The notes: a model not told the origin generated them from the letters alone. DNA of 64,000 nt from Thermosporothrix hazakensis (GCF_003253565.1 NZ_QKUF01000011.1:62001-126000); one strand, 5' to 3'. Positions 1-8,902 are shown, counted from the stretch's first letter. Program-made: numbers and translations.

Positions 1-11
1 AGGAATGGCAT

Positions 12-224
12 TCAAGCCGTCTCCACGCGCTCGATCTTCCCCAGGCTTTTTTGTTGCTCGATCCAGAAAACCTGATAATCTGGAAGCACATCCCCGCCTA
101 TCTGGAATGTGACGACGCCGTTCTTCTCATCTGCGCTGAGCAGCGTATCATGATCGCCCGCAGGGAAATCATGAGCGATAGAAGTGACAGGAGTAGTAGC
201 AGTGACAAAAATTTCAAGTTTCAT
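12..224 (-). CDS. Small hypothetical protein (70 aa)
   Basis: I do not recognise this family. The product is short, acidic and soluble, with no signal peptide or membrane segment; it begins MKLEIFVTATTP and alternates hydrophobic residues as a small beta-rich protein would. The start is supported by an AGGAGAG ribosome-binding site seven bases upstream, which is the main reason for accepting it as a gene. It is leftward and faces away from the polysaccharide monooxygenase gene. Its own downstream context is cut by the window edge, so no operon can be judged. Confidence 0.6.
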   Translation of the reverse strand: MKLEIFVTATTPVTSIAHDFPAGDHDTLLSADEKNGVVTFQIGGDVLPDYQVFWIEQQKSLGKIERVETA

Positions 225-657
225 GACATTCTCTCCTGTGTTATTGTATGTATCTCCTCATACCAGAGCACGGACGAAGGGAGAGAGCCGTTACAATGCC
301 AGTGCTTCGCGCCTTGTATGAGCTACAAGAGTGGGAAGAGGGCAAGAAAAGGGTACAAGGAGGTTTTGAAATGGTTGTCGCTCTGTTGACTTTTGGTCGT
401 ACTCTATGGTACATAATGAAAGAGAAGAGCGCTTCGGGATGACGAGGTGTGTCCAGCTCGCTTGCTTCTGGGTTGTCAGAATGCTGTATGCTTTCCAGGA
501 TTTGGTGTTGAGGCACTGCACGGCGCAACTGGCCTATACATCTTATTGACATCCCGACAGGAGATGATATCGTCTCTATGCCCGTATCAATGGTGTTGTA
601 CAGGGAAGTACGGCCACGTGTTGACGTGGCACTGAACGTGAAAGGAGCGTTTCTACC
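225..657 (+). promoter_or_regulatory. Upstream region of the LPMO gene
   Basis: No convincing gene lies in this 433-base stretch. A possible promoter is TTGACA at 546-551 with TATCGT at 568-573 (16-base spacer). In the presumed 5' leader, GCCACG at 613-618 and CGTGGC at 625-630 form a 6-bp stem with a 6-base loop, which could be an operator or a small mRNA hairpin. Promoter identity is an inference from consensus only. Confidence 0.35.
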
Positions 658-1320
658 ATGCGAGAAATGGGCTTGTCTTCGGCGAGAAAAACATGGAAGT
701 TGCTGGCACTCGCCCTTATCGTCACGCTTGTACCGTTGTGTGCTGTTCTGCTTGTCCCCTCGCAGGGTGCGCAAGCACATGGCTCGATGTCTGCCCCGAT
801 CAGCCGGGTGTATGCCTGCTATCTGGAAGGCCCCGAGCATCCGCAATCGGCGGCCTGCAAATACGCGGTCTCGGTTGGAGGCACGCAGCCGCTTTATGAC
901 TGGAACGAGGTGCATATCCTCAATGCCAACGGTCGGCATCGTGAGCTGATCCCTGATGGCAAGCTGTGTAGCGCCAATAATCCGAAATATGGGGCGTTCG
1001 ATACGCCACGCACGGACTGGTACACGACTCGGCTGCAATCGGGAGCGCAGTACACGTTCCAGTATCGAGTGACAGCAGCGCACCGAGGAACGTTTTCGCT
1101 GTATATTACGAGAAATGGCTATGATCCCACACAGCCGTTGAAATGGTCGGATCTGGAAGGCCCCTTCCTGACAGCTACCAACCCTCCCATCGTCAACGGT
1201 GCATACCAGATGACTGGCACAGTTCCAGCCGGCAAGAGCGGCCATCACCTGATCTATTCCATCTGGCAGCGCTCGGATAGCCCCGAAGCGTTCTACACCT
1301 GCTCGGACGTGTCGTTCTAG
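658..1320 (+). CDS. Secreted AA10 lytic polysaccharide monooxygenase
   Basis: Copper enzyme predicted to cleave chitin or cellulose oxidatively outside the cell. Residues 1-40 are a classic signal peptide (basic start, hydrophobic core, AQA cleavage) that exposes His41 as the mature N terminus, as needed for the copper histidine brace. His142 in the motif AAHRGTF is the likely second brace residue, and Phe212 in AFYTC fits the axial position near the C terminus. The 220 residues hold only the catalytic domain, with no carbohydrate-binding module. AAAGGAG precedes the ATG. It stands alone, so the substrate cannot be told from context. Confidence 0.9.
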   Translation: MREMGLSSARKTWKLLALALIVTLVPLCAVLLVPSQGAQAHGSMSAPISRVYACYLEGPEHPQSAACKYAVSVGGTQPLYDWNEVHILNANGRHRELIPDGKLCSANNPKYGAFDTPRTDWYTTRLQSGAQYTFQYRVTAAHRGTFSLYITRNGYDPTQPLKWSDLEGPFLTATNPPIVNGAYQMTGTVPAGKSGHHLIYSIWQRSDSPEAFYTCSDVSF

Positions 1321-1685
1321 GAGTATCCAGGTTGCCTGCAACCAGAAGATGAGTGTTGGTAACCATCCGTTCATAGGAGCGCTTCCTTCCCCTTCCACAA
1401 GCATTTGGGCCGGAAGAGGAACAGGATGCGCTCCTGTTACCTCCTCCATGCCCGTAACCGTTTCATCGGACACAGCGTTTTCGCGTGTCATACATATATA
1501 CGATGTTCTGGCAAAATGGGGACATCGAAAACGGGCAATTTTTTGTTTCGGGCGAAAATTCGTCATGCAAGGCTCTGTATATGCGAAATTGCCTGCCGAT
1601 TGTGTAGAAAAGAGAGAAAAATGAGGCTGCTATGGTTATTCTGGCTATTTTTCCCTGGCAAGAAGTGGATCTTTTGTCGTAGGAA

Positions 1686-1725
1686 AAAATATTGACTGTT
1701 GATATTTAACAACATAAAATATTGA
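1686..1725 (+). promoter_or_regulatory. marR-type promoter with embedded operator
   Basis: TTGACT at 1692-1697 and TAAAAT at 1715-1720 are separated by exactly 17 bases. The spacer contains GTTGATATTTAACAAC (1698-1713), whose ends GTTG/CAAC are inverted, and the decamer AAAATATTGA occurs at 1686-1695 and again at 1716-1725, exactly 30 bp apart. This fits autorepression by the MarR protein encoded just downstream. The preceding 1321-1685 holds no gene that I can support. Confidence 0.6.
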
Positions 1726-1795
1726 AGGTGTTGAGTAATTGGAAATGGTGGTAAAAGTGCTCCCATTAAGGGAAGAAGAACCGGAAGAATAAGCG

Positions 1796-2275
1796 ATGCA
1801 GTCACGAGAACAGCTAGTAGCCCATTTTGAACAGGTGCTCCATGAGCACATACAGTGCGTCAACCAGCGAAACCGCTCTCTTGTTGAGCAGACGGGACTC
1901 ACGGTTCCTCAAGCTAAGGTGATAGAAGCGCTGATCGGGTTTCCTGAGGGATGTTCGATGAATACTCTGAGTCATCGGATCGGTCAATCCTGTGCATCTC
2001 TTACAGGTCTGGTTGATCGCCTCGTAAAAGTTGGACTGGTGAGCCGTGTGCCTGATATACATGATAGACGTGTCGTGCTTGTCTCTCTGACAGCGGAGGG
2101 ACGCGTCTGCGTGAATGAGCTGGAGCGGCTTCGCAAGAGCTCTTTTGTCAATGATTTGCAGGATTTCACTGCTGAAGAACTGCTGCAATTTGCCTCTCTG
2201 CTTCAGAAATTTTCGCAGAGGATACAGCAAGGTATTACCGTAGAGAGTGCAGGGAAGCAGGGAACGGCTGTATAG
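1796..2275 (+). CDS. MarR family transcriptional regulator
   Basis: Winged-helix dimeric repressor of 159 residues, the usual length for the family. The DNA-binding region runs from about residue 35 to 105; the wing carries the family signature DRRVVLVSLTAEG. Such proteins normally sense small aromatic compounds or drugs and repress an adjacent exporter and themselves. The next gene in the same direction is a 14-helix MFS exporter, the standard MarR-EmrB pairing, although each appears to have its own promoter. GGAAG lies upstream of the ATG. Confidence 0.85.
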   Translation: MQSREQLVAHFEQVLHEHIQCVNQRNRSLVEQTGLTVPQAKVIEALIGFPEGCSMNTLSHRIGQSCASLTGLVDRLVKVGLVSRVPDIHDRRVVLVSLTAEGRVCVNELERLRKSSFVNDLQDFTAEELLQFASLLQKFSQRIQQGITVESAGKQGTAV

Positions 2276-2440
2276 TTGCGCAATGATACTTCCTATGTAG
2301 TTACGAGAGCAATGGGGCAAACTCCTTCCTTCATTGTCTGCACATGTCGTTACTCTTGAAATCACCATTTTCAATACTGAAATGATCTGGAGCAGCAAGG
2401 TTGCTGTTCTTTGTTTTTGTCTGTTTTTATACCCTGGATT

Positions 2441-2469
2441 TTGTCGTTGTTTATGGTGTACCCTATAAA
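2441..2469 (+). promoter_or_regulatory. Candidate promoter of the EmrB-like exporter
   Basis: TTGTCG at 2441-2446 and TATAAA at 2464-2469 are 17 bases apart. It would leave a leader of nearly 190 bases before the exporter start at 2664. The whole gap 2276-2663 lacks a supportable gene; it is T-rich and shows a weak hairpin near 2368 (TTTCA/TGAAA). I find no copy of the marR operator sequence here. Confidence 0.4.
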
Positions 2470-2663
2470 GTGTGCCATGCTATTACATCTTTTTTGTGGT
2501 TGGTTCGGGTGATGTGCTACTTGTATGTCGGGTACGGTAGAAGAAATATGGGGACACCAGGGGGTTATGAGTACAGCTTTCAGCGGGTGTGGTGTTTCTT
2601 ACCTGTTTTTAGGAATGTGCTGTACAGAGTGTGGTTTTATCTCGAATTGTCTCAGGAGCGAGT

Positions 2664-4121
2664 ATGTTTCAGAGGAAGTTAAGTCAGAAGGTGAGCGTCA
2701 GTGTTGTGTTTGTCGCTGCCATGTTCATGAGTATCATGGACGGGACGATTGTGAACACGGCACTGCCCGCAATCGGGCATCAGTTTTCTATGCCAGGGAC
2801 GACGGTTGACGCGATTGTTGTTTCATATCTGGTAAGTCTGGCCGTGATTATTCCGGCTTCGGGCTGGTTGGGTGATCGTTTTGGAACGCGTCGCGTCTTT
2901 TTATGTGCGCTTGGCATGTTTACGGTGGCATCGGCGCTATGTGGTTTGGCGAATAATTTTGGTCTTCTTGTTGCTTTTCGTGTTTTACAGGGTATCGCTG
3001 GTGGGGCTATGACTCCGGTTGGTAATGCGATGTTGATTCGCACCTTCCCGCCCGCAGAGCGCGTTCAGGTCTCGCGCATCCTGAATATTCCTACCGTGCT
3101 TGCGCCTGCGACCGGTCCCGTGCTTGGTGGTTTCCTGGTGAATCAGTTCTCGTGGCACTGGGTTTTTTACGTCAATATTCCGATCGGTATTGCGGCGCTG
3201 GTGTTTGCGTTGCTCTTCCTGCGCGGCTTCGATGAGCGTACTGCGGAGCGCTTCGACATTCCCGGCTTCTTCCTTGCCGGTATTGGTCTGGCGCTTGGTA
3301 TGTATGCAATGAGCGAGGGTCCCAAGTACGGTTGGCTCTCTCCGACTATTCTCGGCGGCCTGGTTGCTGGTCTGGTTTTGATTGCTGTATTTATATTCGT
3401 GGAACTTCGGGCAAAGGCTCCAATGCTAAACCTGCGCTTGATGACGAATGGCCTGTTTCGCAACAGCAATCTGGTGACGGTGCTGACCGGAGCCGCTTTT
3501 ATGGGCGTACTGTATGTCGCGCCGCTCTTCTTGCAGGAGGGACGGCAGGTTGACGCCCTGACCTCTGGCCTGACAACCTGTACTGAGGCCCTGGGCGTGA
3601 TTGTGGGCACTCAGATCGCTTCCCGCATCTATCCGGTTATCGGGCCGCGACGCCTGATGATTGGTGGTATCGTGAGCGCAGCGATTGTGATGGCGTTGCT
3701 GGTCGTGATGGGCCAGACAACCGATCTGTGGATTATGCGCCTCTTGATGTTCCTGCTCGGTTACTGCATGGCACACATCTTCATCTCGACTCAGACGGCG
3801 GCATTTGCGAACGTGACGGCAAGTGAGACCGGGCATGCATCGGCTCTCTATAATACCGTGCGTCAGGTTGGTTCCGCGCTTGGTGTTGCGGTGCTCAGTA
3901 CGGTGATTACGGCTGTTGGGCCGACGACGGTGACGGCTTCGGGCGCAACAGTTCCGAATCTGAATGCGTATCATGCTGCCTTTATCGGTTCTGCAATTAT
4001 TGCGCTGTTCGCCCTCTTCTTCGCCTTCCGTGTGAGCGACAAGGAGGCCGAGGCAACAATGCGAAAGAAGCAGCCGAGAGAGCAGGTCGAGGCAACATTG
4101 AGTACTGAAGCGAGCATCTAA
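2664..4121 (+). CDS. MFS drug exporter, DHA2 (EmrB/QacA) family
   Basis: Inner-membrane proton antiporter of about 485 residues with 14 predicted helices. Helix 1 carries the DHA2 motif FMSIMDGTIVNTALPAIG, the helix 2-3 loop has GWLGDRFGTRRVF (MFS motif A), and helix 5 has the motif-C-like segment LAPATGPVLGGFLV. The start at 2664 is chosen because AGGAG sits five bases ahead; an in-frame ATG at 2631 has no such site. With the MarR gene upstream it likely forms a drug-responsive efflux unit. The substrate is unknown. Confidence 0.88.
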   Translation: MFQRKLSQKVSVSVVFVAAMFMSIMDGTIVNTALPAIGHQFSMPGTTVDAIVVSYLVSLAVIIPASGWLGDRFGTRRVFLCALGMFTVASALCGLANNFGLLVAFRVLQGIAGGAMTPVGNAMLIRTFPPAERVQVSRILNIPTVLAPATGPVLGGFLVNQFSWHWVFYVNIPIGIAALVFALLFLRGFDERTAERFDIPGFFLAGIGLALGMYAMSEGPKYGWLSPTILGGLVAGLVLIAVFIFVELRAKAPMLNLRLMTNGLFRNSNLVTVLTGAAFMGVLYVAPLFLQEGRQVDALTSGLTTCTEALGVIVGTQIASRIYPVIGPRRLMIGGIVSAAIVMALLVVMGQTTDLWIMRLLMFLLGYCMAHIFISTQTAAFANVTASETGHASALYNTVRQVGSALGVAVLSTVITAVGPTTVTASGATVPNLNAYHAAFIGSAIIALFALFFAFRVSDKEAEATMRKKQPREQVEATLSTEASI

Positions 4122-4173
4122 AGGGAGAAGTGCGGTTATAAGCCTCTTCTCGGAGCAAAAAAGAAGTGTGAAA

Positions 4174-4208
4174 GGGATACCGTATCACGTATGCGGTATC
4201 CCTTTTTT
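4174..4208 (+). terminator. Rho-independent terminator
   Basis: GGGATACCG (4174-4182) pairs with CGGTATCCC (4194-4202), and the stem can extend by G-U pairs; six T follow at 4203-4208. It ends the exporter transcript just before the convergent methyltransferase gene. Confidence 0.9.
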
Positions 4209-4213
4209 GTATA

Positions 4214-4987
4214 TCAATGAGCGAGTTTGCGCCCGATGCACAGTGCAATGCGATGTGAGAAATAGAGCTGGCCATCCTGTACATATGGTCGTGTTCCGCT
4301 GAGATCCTGTTCGCTGTCCCGTTGTAGCATTTCGCGAACCTCGACGGCTTGCTGCTCAGGCGTGTGCGCATTGCGGAGCCAGCTTTCAAGCTGTTGTGGG
4401 CGAGTTTCAGTCGAGATATGTTCTATTTCTAATCCACAGGCCGTAAAGAGGGCAAGCAGTGCGCTGATCGATAGTGCCTGCGTGTGCGAGGGATCACGGA
4501 ACCGCTCGAAACGGTTTTGATACTCGGCACGGGCTGGATGCTCACTTGTTATCAGATCGTTGATGACAACGGAGCCATTCGGGCGACAGACGCGCGTCAT
4601 CTCGGCAAGCATTCGCCGGGGTGTTTCAACGTGATGAAGGGCGAAGCGCGATACGACAATATCAAAGCGCTGATCTTCAAATGGAAGCTGCTCCGCATCT
4701 CCAACCTGAAAGCGAAGCCGCTCTCGCCCGCGCTCTTTGCGCTTCTGCTCGGCGATAGCAAGGGGAGCGTCGGTCAGATCGATACCAATCACGTCGCATC
4801 CGGCCTCTGCAAATGCCATCGCGATAGAACCGGGACCGGTGGCAACATCGAGTACATGTGCCTGGGGAGCGGGATGCACCGTCTCGACCAGACGACGCAG
4901 CGACTCCTCATTCGTGATGAACGGGTTGGCGGCATAGGCGTTTGCTTGCCTGGTAAACGCCTGGCGAATAGTCTCTTTGTGGGACAT
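4214..4987 (-). CDS. Class I SAM-dependent methyltransferase
   Basis: UbiE/COQ5-like small-molecule methyltransferase of 257 residues. The SAM-binding glycine motif VLDVATGPGSIA is near residues 45-56, followed by an acidic strand end (VIGIDLTDA), the motif DAEQLPFEDQRFDIV and an HHVETPRRML segment typical of Methyltransf_11. AAGGAGA lies upstream of the ATG. It is the last gene of a leftward series that includes an F420-type reductase. The substrate cannot be told; a menaquinone role is not supported by its neighbours. Confidence 0.85.
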   Translation of the reverse strand: MSHKETIRQAFTRQANAYAANPFITNEESLRRLVETVHPAPQAHVLDVATGPGSIAMAFAEAGCDVIGIDLTDAPLAIAEQKRKERGRERLRFQVGDAEQLPFEDQRFDIVVSRFALHHVETPRRMLAEMTRVCRPNGSVVINDLITSEHPARAEYQNRFERFRDPSHTQALSISALLALFTACGLEIEHISTETRPQQLESWLRNAHTPEQQAVEVREMLQRDSEQDLSGTRPYVQDGQLYFSHRIALCIGRKLAH

Positions 4988-5134
4988 TTCTTGTCTCCTT
5001 ACTTGCCTGGGATGTCATCCTTTTGTGTAGCTGGCACTCTTTTTTGTACGCTTTTTGGCGTTATCTCTTGTGTTTGGGCCGGCGATACTGCGAAAAAGGA
5101 GTATACATCGGGTGTTGTTAAAGGTCTTTTTTGT

Positions 5135-5560
5135 CTACTTCTCTACTGGATATAATAGTACAAGCGGAATCTCGCGTGTTGTGCGTTGCTGGTATTTGCC
5201 GTAGAGTGGAGCGCGTTCCAGTACCCGCGGCCAGAGCTGCTGACGCTGTTCGGGGCTGGCTATCTCCGCCCGCATGTTCTGCGTGTTCGCACCTATAGTA
5301 ACGATAACATCTGGATGATGTTTGAGATTAAGGTACCAGGCGGGATGATGGGGTGAACCGGCGTAGGAGGCCACGAGTATGTATGTCTGATCTTCGCAAA
5401 TGTACCGCAAGGGCAGTGTGCGCTTTTTGCCCGATTTGCGCCCGATGGTTGTGAGTAGAAGAAGTCCGCTATGCTTGCCGAACATGCCGATCCGGCCGCC
5501 CGTGATGCGGTATAGGAAGAGAATGACGGCATTGAGCACTCTGAAAAAAGATTTTCGCAT
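5135..5560 (-). CDS. Deazaflavin (F420)-dependent nitroreductase family protein
   Basis: About 141 residues, the usual size of the Ddn/DUF385 split-barrel family, which uses reduced F420 to reduce quinones or nitro compounds. Visible hallmarks are LLLLTTIGRKSGKKRTLPL near the N terminus, GSPHHPAWYLNLKHHPDV in the middle and a C-terminal YQQRTTREIPLVLL. The ATG at 5560 has AAAGGTGA directly upstream; the longer reading starting at 5632 lacks a good site. It suggests that the organism makes F420. Confidence 0.85.
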   Translation of the reverse strand: MRKSFFRVLNAVILFLYRITGGRIGMFGKHSGLLLLTTIGRKSGKKRTLPLRYICEDQTYILVASYAGSPHHPAWYLNLKHHPDVIVTIGANTQNMRAEIASPEQRQQLWPRVLERAPLYGKYQQRTTREIPLVLLYPVEK

Positions 5561-5685
5561 TTCGTCACCTTTCGCTTGAACGATCTCTCTCTTGTACAAC
5601 GAAAGAAGGGCGATCTGCGAGACAGGCGGCATGGCTGTCTGTTTGAGAGCGCTGTCCAGCAGGCGGCCAGCGCTCTCAAGAGCCG

Positions 5686-6044
5686 TTATGCATTGGTGGG
5701 CTGGTTCGGCTCCTCAAGCCAGTGTGTTATCATTTCGCTGACCGGGTGAATGCTGATCTGTTGCAATGGTTCGTCGCCTGAGTTGATGAAGCGATGCGGC
5801 GTGTTGGGCGGTACAACGAGAATAGTTCCGCCCTCTACCTCTATTGCCTGATACTCAAGATAGAAAGTGACCTGCCCCTTCTGAACGATAAATGTTTCGG
5901 CGTAGGGGTGCATATGGAGGCCGGGACCATGACCGGGAAGTGTGTATGAGAGGAAAAACGAGACGGGTGCATTTCCGTGCTCACTTCCTGGAAACAGGTA
6001 GCTGCTCCCATTTTTAGGGAGATCCTGAATAGCTGTGTCTGCAT
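5686..6044 (-). pseudogene. Cupin-fold protein, reading frame broken
   Basis: The C-terminal 75 residues form a clear cupin core: GLHMHPYAETFIVQKG (metal-binding H-x-H...E) and VVPPNTPHRFIN. The same frame stays open upstream and encodes a natural N-terminal part (LPKNGSSYLFPGSEHGNAP) but has no ATG, GTG or TTG there. The only well-placed start, ATG at 6044 with AAGAAAGG upstream, is one base out of phase; adding one base in the first codons would give a normal cupin of roughly 115 residues. Either a real frameshift, an assembly indel, or use of a non-standard start. Confidence 0.65.
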
Positions 6045-6062
6045 CGCTATGACCTTTCTTGT

Positions 6063-6432
6063 CTATGGGTGTGCTCCGGCAATAGGACCGAACTGCATGC
6101 TTGCAAGCAGCCAGCGCCCTTGCTGACGAACAAAGACCATCGTAACACGGTACTGACCCTGAATCGGGTTCCCTTGAGATGCGCCTTTCAGCTCTTCGCG
6201 CACCAGAACGATCGCCGTATCTCCGTACAGACGGATGTAGGGATCTTGAAGCCTGACCATCTCGTGGCGTAGGTCACGTAAACCGGGCCAGCGTTTGCGC
6301 CTTTGTAAGCTGGAAGCCGAGAGGGCCAACGCACATGAAATCGTCGGCGAGAAGCTGCTGAAGCGCTGCAACATCCCCCTTCTGTTCTGCCTCACCATAG
6401 TGCTGCACGAGATCTTGAATTTCCTGTTGCAT
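6063..6432 (-). pseudogene. NTF2/SnoaL-like (DUF4440) protein, reading frame broken
   Basis: From the ATG at 6432 (AGAAAGG upstream) the frame encodes QQEIQDLVQHYGEAEQKGD and on to LTKAQTLARF, a normal NTF2-like N terminus, then stops at TGA 6274-6276. In another frame the same stretch continues as RDLRHEMVRLQDPYIRLYGD through GRWLLASMQFGPI to the stop at 6063, the typical second half of the fold. The two halves join at about 6275-6285. The product would be near 123 residues. It lies upstream of the equally broken cupin gene. Confidence 0.65.
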
Positions 6433-6480
6433 GCTGGATACCTTTCTTCCGACCGCTTTACATTCCCCGGTGGGCGGCCT

Positions 6481-6509
6481 ATTATATAGGCAGACTGTCT
6501 AATGAAATT
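6481..6509 (-). promoter_or_regulatory. TetR operator within leftward promoter
   Basis: TAGGCAGACTGTCTA (6487-6501) is a 15-bp palindrome with one mismatched pair. On the minus strand TATAAT occupies 6486-6481, so the operator fills the spacer of the promoter for the leftward NTF2/cupin/reductase group. The tetR gene diverges from the other side, at 6559. Repression of both directions by that protein is the natural inference. Confidence 0.6.
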
Positions 6510-6558
6510 TTAGATGTACTGACTATACAATAAATTATGCGGAGGTGTCAAGCTCTTT

Positions 6559-7239
6559 ATGAGTCCTCGTCCCTATCGCCTCGGACAACGCCAGGCAAGC
6601 ACCGAGCAGACCCGCGCCCGAATTCTTGCGGCTGCTCGCTCGTTGCTGATGGCCTCCGACGGCTTTTCCAGCTTTTCTATTGAAATGGTGGCGAAAGAGG
6701 CCGATGTTGCCCGAATGACCGTTTATCATCAGTTCGGCTCGAAAATTGGACTTCTTGAAGTGTTATGTGATTCGCTGGCGGCAAGTGGCGGGATGGAGCA
6801 CATGGCAACCATATTTCAGCAGCCTCGGCCGCTCAAGGCACTTCAGATGTATATCCAACTGTTTGGACGCTTCTGGGATGAGGATCGGCTGGTGATGCGG
6901 CGTTTGCGAGCGCTGGCCGCTTTGAATCCTGATTTTGAGCAGGTGATACGTACAAGAGATGGGTGGCGACGCAAAGGGGTTCAGGTATTGACCCAGCGTC
7001 TTGCTGATAGCAGACTGCTTCCGCCTGGCAAGCCGCTTGATGAGATTGTGGATCTGCTGTTTACTCTGACCAGTTTCGAGACGTTTGATCTGCTGGCCGG
7101 GCCTGAGAAGCGAATTCAGGATGTGGTGCCTCTTGTGCAAAAGCTCACACATGCCGCTTTACAGCTTCCGGACACGGCAGAGGATGCCGTCAGCGAAGGC
7201 GAGCCCGCTGGGAAGCCCTGTGGTGATGCGGGGGAATAA
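6559..7239 (+). CDS. TetR/AcrR family regulator
   Basis: Repressor of 226 residues. The helix-turn-helix is in the N-terminal 60 residues: TRARILAAARSLLMA, then FSIEMVAKEADVARMTVYHQFGSKIGLLE, the TetR_N signature. The C-terminal ligand domain (WDEDRLVMRRLRALAALNPDFEQ) resembles regulators of the TetR_C_33-like group, stated with low certainty. GGAGGT is present about 12 bases upstream of the ATG, rather far. It is divergent from the leftward reductase group and is its likely controller. Confidence 0.85.
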   Translation: MSPRPYRLGQRQASTEQTRARILAAARSLLMASDGFSSFSIEMVAKEADVARMTVYHQFGSKIGLLEVLCDSLAASGGMEHMATIFQQPRPLKALQMYIQLFGRFWDEDRLVMRRLRALAALNPDFEQVIRTRDGWRRKGVQVLTQRLADSRLLPPGKPLDEIVDLLFTLTSFETFDLLAGPEKRIQDVVPLVQKLTHAALQLPDTAEDAVSEGEPAGKPCGDAGE

Positions 7240-7351
7240 GCGTTTTCAGCACCTTCCCCTTGCCAGATGGGTGCCCGATACGGTACACTACATAGAGATA
7301 CCTCAAAATATGCTCAAGAAATTGGGCTTTTTGCTCAAGAAAAGAGTCAAG

Positions 7352-7390
7352 GAGTGCCGGGAAGCCTGGTCGGCCACCGGCGCTCTTTTT
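7352..7390 (+). terminator. Rho-independent terminator
   Basis: GAGTGCCGG (7352-7360) pairs with CCGGCGCTC (7377-7385, one G-U pair), followed by TTTTT. It lies between the tetR gene and nhaA. Confidence 0.65.
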
Positions 7391-7453
7391 GCGTTGTATG
7401 CTGAAGAGTGTCGGTGTGGATAGGTTGTTGAGAAGAAAGGATGATGTACAGGC

Positions 7454-8833
7454 ATGCAACAGAAGGAACTCGTGGCACGTCCAAAAAACCTCTCGGTCGC
7501 TGCTCTTCTCTTGCGACCATTTCAGGTGTTTGTTCATGCGAAAAGTAGTAGCGGCGTATTGTTGTTATTCTGCACCATATTTGCGCTGATCTGGGCAAAC
7601 TCTCCCTGGGCGCAGAGTTATCATGATCTCTGGGAACGGCATTTTGTCGTCGGGTTTACCGGTCTACAGCTTGATCTTTCGCTCCATACCTGGATCAATG
7701 ACGGGCTCATGGCGATATTTTTCCTGCTGGTCGGGCTTGAGATCAAACGCGAGATTCTCGTTGGTGAGCTTTCTCGCTTACGTCAGGCACTCCTGCCCAT
7801 GATGGCAGCGTTTGGCGGTGTGCTGTTTCCGGCTCTGATCTACCTGGCGTTCAACTGGAACACGGAGGCAGCGTCGGGCTGGGGTGTCCCGATGGCGACC
7901 GATATCGCGTTCGCATTAGGAGTGCTGGCGCTGCTTGGGCCGCGCATTCCGCTGAACCTCAAGGTGTTTCTGGCGGCGCTTGCCATTGTGGATGACCTGA
8001 TAGCTGTTTTGATGATTGCTCTGTTCTACTCGAAAGGAATCGACCTGATAGCGCTGGCGCTTGCCGGTGGTTGTATAGTTCTTTTGTTGGCCTGTAACGC
8101 GCTTGGTGTGCGTCATCCGCTGGTATATGCCGGGCTTGGCGTGCTGCTCTGGGTCACTATGCTGGCTTCGGGGGTGCATGCGACGATTGCGGGCGTGCTG
8201 CTGGCTTTTACTATTCCTGTACGTTCGCGGATTGACAGTGAAACTTTTGTGCGACAGAGTCGTGAAATGCTCGACTCATTTGAGGAAAGCAACGCGCCGG
8301 GCCTCGGTCTGGTGATGGACGATCAGCAGCAGGCCTCTGTGCGGGCGTTAGAGATGAGAGCCGAGGCGATTCAAGCTCCATTGCAACGAATCGAGCAGGC
8401 ATTACATGTGCCGGTTTCGTTTCTCATCATCCCACTATTTGTACTGGCAAACGCGGGCGTCCCGCTTGATTGGAGCGCTCTGGCCTCCCTTGCCAGTCCA
8501 TTGAGCCTGGGCGTTTTTCTGGGGCTTGTCGCCGGGAAACAGGTTGGTATTACGCTGTTCTCATGGCTCGCGGTGCGTCTCAAGCTGGCTGAGCTGCCCG
8601 AAGGGGTACGCTGGCGGCATATCTATGGTGTGGGCTGGCTAGGCGGGATCGGCTTCACCATGTCAATGTTTATTGCTGATCTGGCGTTCTTGCCCGCGTA
8701 TCCCGAATTGCTGAATATGGCGAAGATCGGTATCCTGCTGGCACTGCTCCTGGCCGGGGCTGGCGGTTATCTGTTACTGGCAACAGGTTCCCGGGAGAGC
8801 GTCGCGCGGTCGTTTTCAAATCAGAAAAATTGA
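7454..8833 (+). CDS. nhaA: Na+/H+ antiporter NhaA
   Basis: Electrogenic sodium/proton antiporter of the inner membrane, for pH and salt balance. The paired aspartates of the ion site are visible at 180-181 (AIVDDLIAV) and a third at 150 (VPMATDIAFALGVL); NDGLMAIFFLLVGLEIKRE is the other family hallmark. At 459 residues it is longer than the enteric protein because of a hydrophilic segment near residues 270-315 and a short N-terminal extension. It is monocistronic, bounded by terminators on both sides. Confidence 0.95.
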   Translation: MQQKELVARPKNLSVAALLLRPFQVFVHAKSSSGVLLLFCTIFALIWANSPWAQSYHDLWERHFVVGFTGLQLDLSLHTWINDGLMAIFFLLVGLEIKREILVGELSRLRQALLPMMAAFGGVLFPALIYLAFNWNTEAASGWGVPMATDIAFALGVLALLGPRIPLNLKVFLAALAIVDDLIAVLMIALFYSKGIDLIALALAGGCIVLLLACNALGVRHPLVYAGLGVLLWVTMLASGVHATIAGVLLAFTIPVRSRIDSETFVRQSREMLDSFEESNAPGLGLVMDDQQQASVRALEMRAEAIQAPLQRIEQALHVPVSFLIIPLFVLANAGVPLDWSALASLASPLSLGVFLGLVAGKQVGITLFSWLAVRLKLAELPEGVRWRHIYGVGWLGGIGFTMSMFIADLAFLPAYPELLNMAKIGILLALLLAGAGGYLLLATGSRESVARSFSNQKN

Positions 8834-8852
8834 AATGTATCGATAGCAAAAG

Positions 8853-8887
8853 AGAAAGAGCAGCCATGTCGGTTGCTCTTTCTGCGT
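8853..8887 (+). terminator. Terminator between convergent genes
   Basis: AGAAAGAGCA (8853-8862) pairs perfectly with TGCTCTTTCT (8874-8883); GCGTTTTA follows. It separates nhaA from the convergent flavoprotein gene. Confidence 0.75.
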
Positions 8888-8902
8888 TTTATGATGCATG
8901 TT

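Noticed and set aside
241..1566. Long leftward open frame (441 codons) opposite the LPMO gene
   Set aside because: It lies antisense to a clear gene with signal peptide and active site, shows no family resemblance and has odd composition rich in Arg, Ser and Cys.
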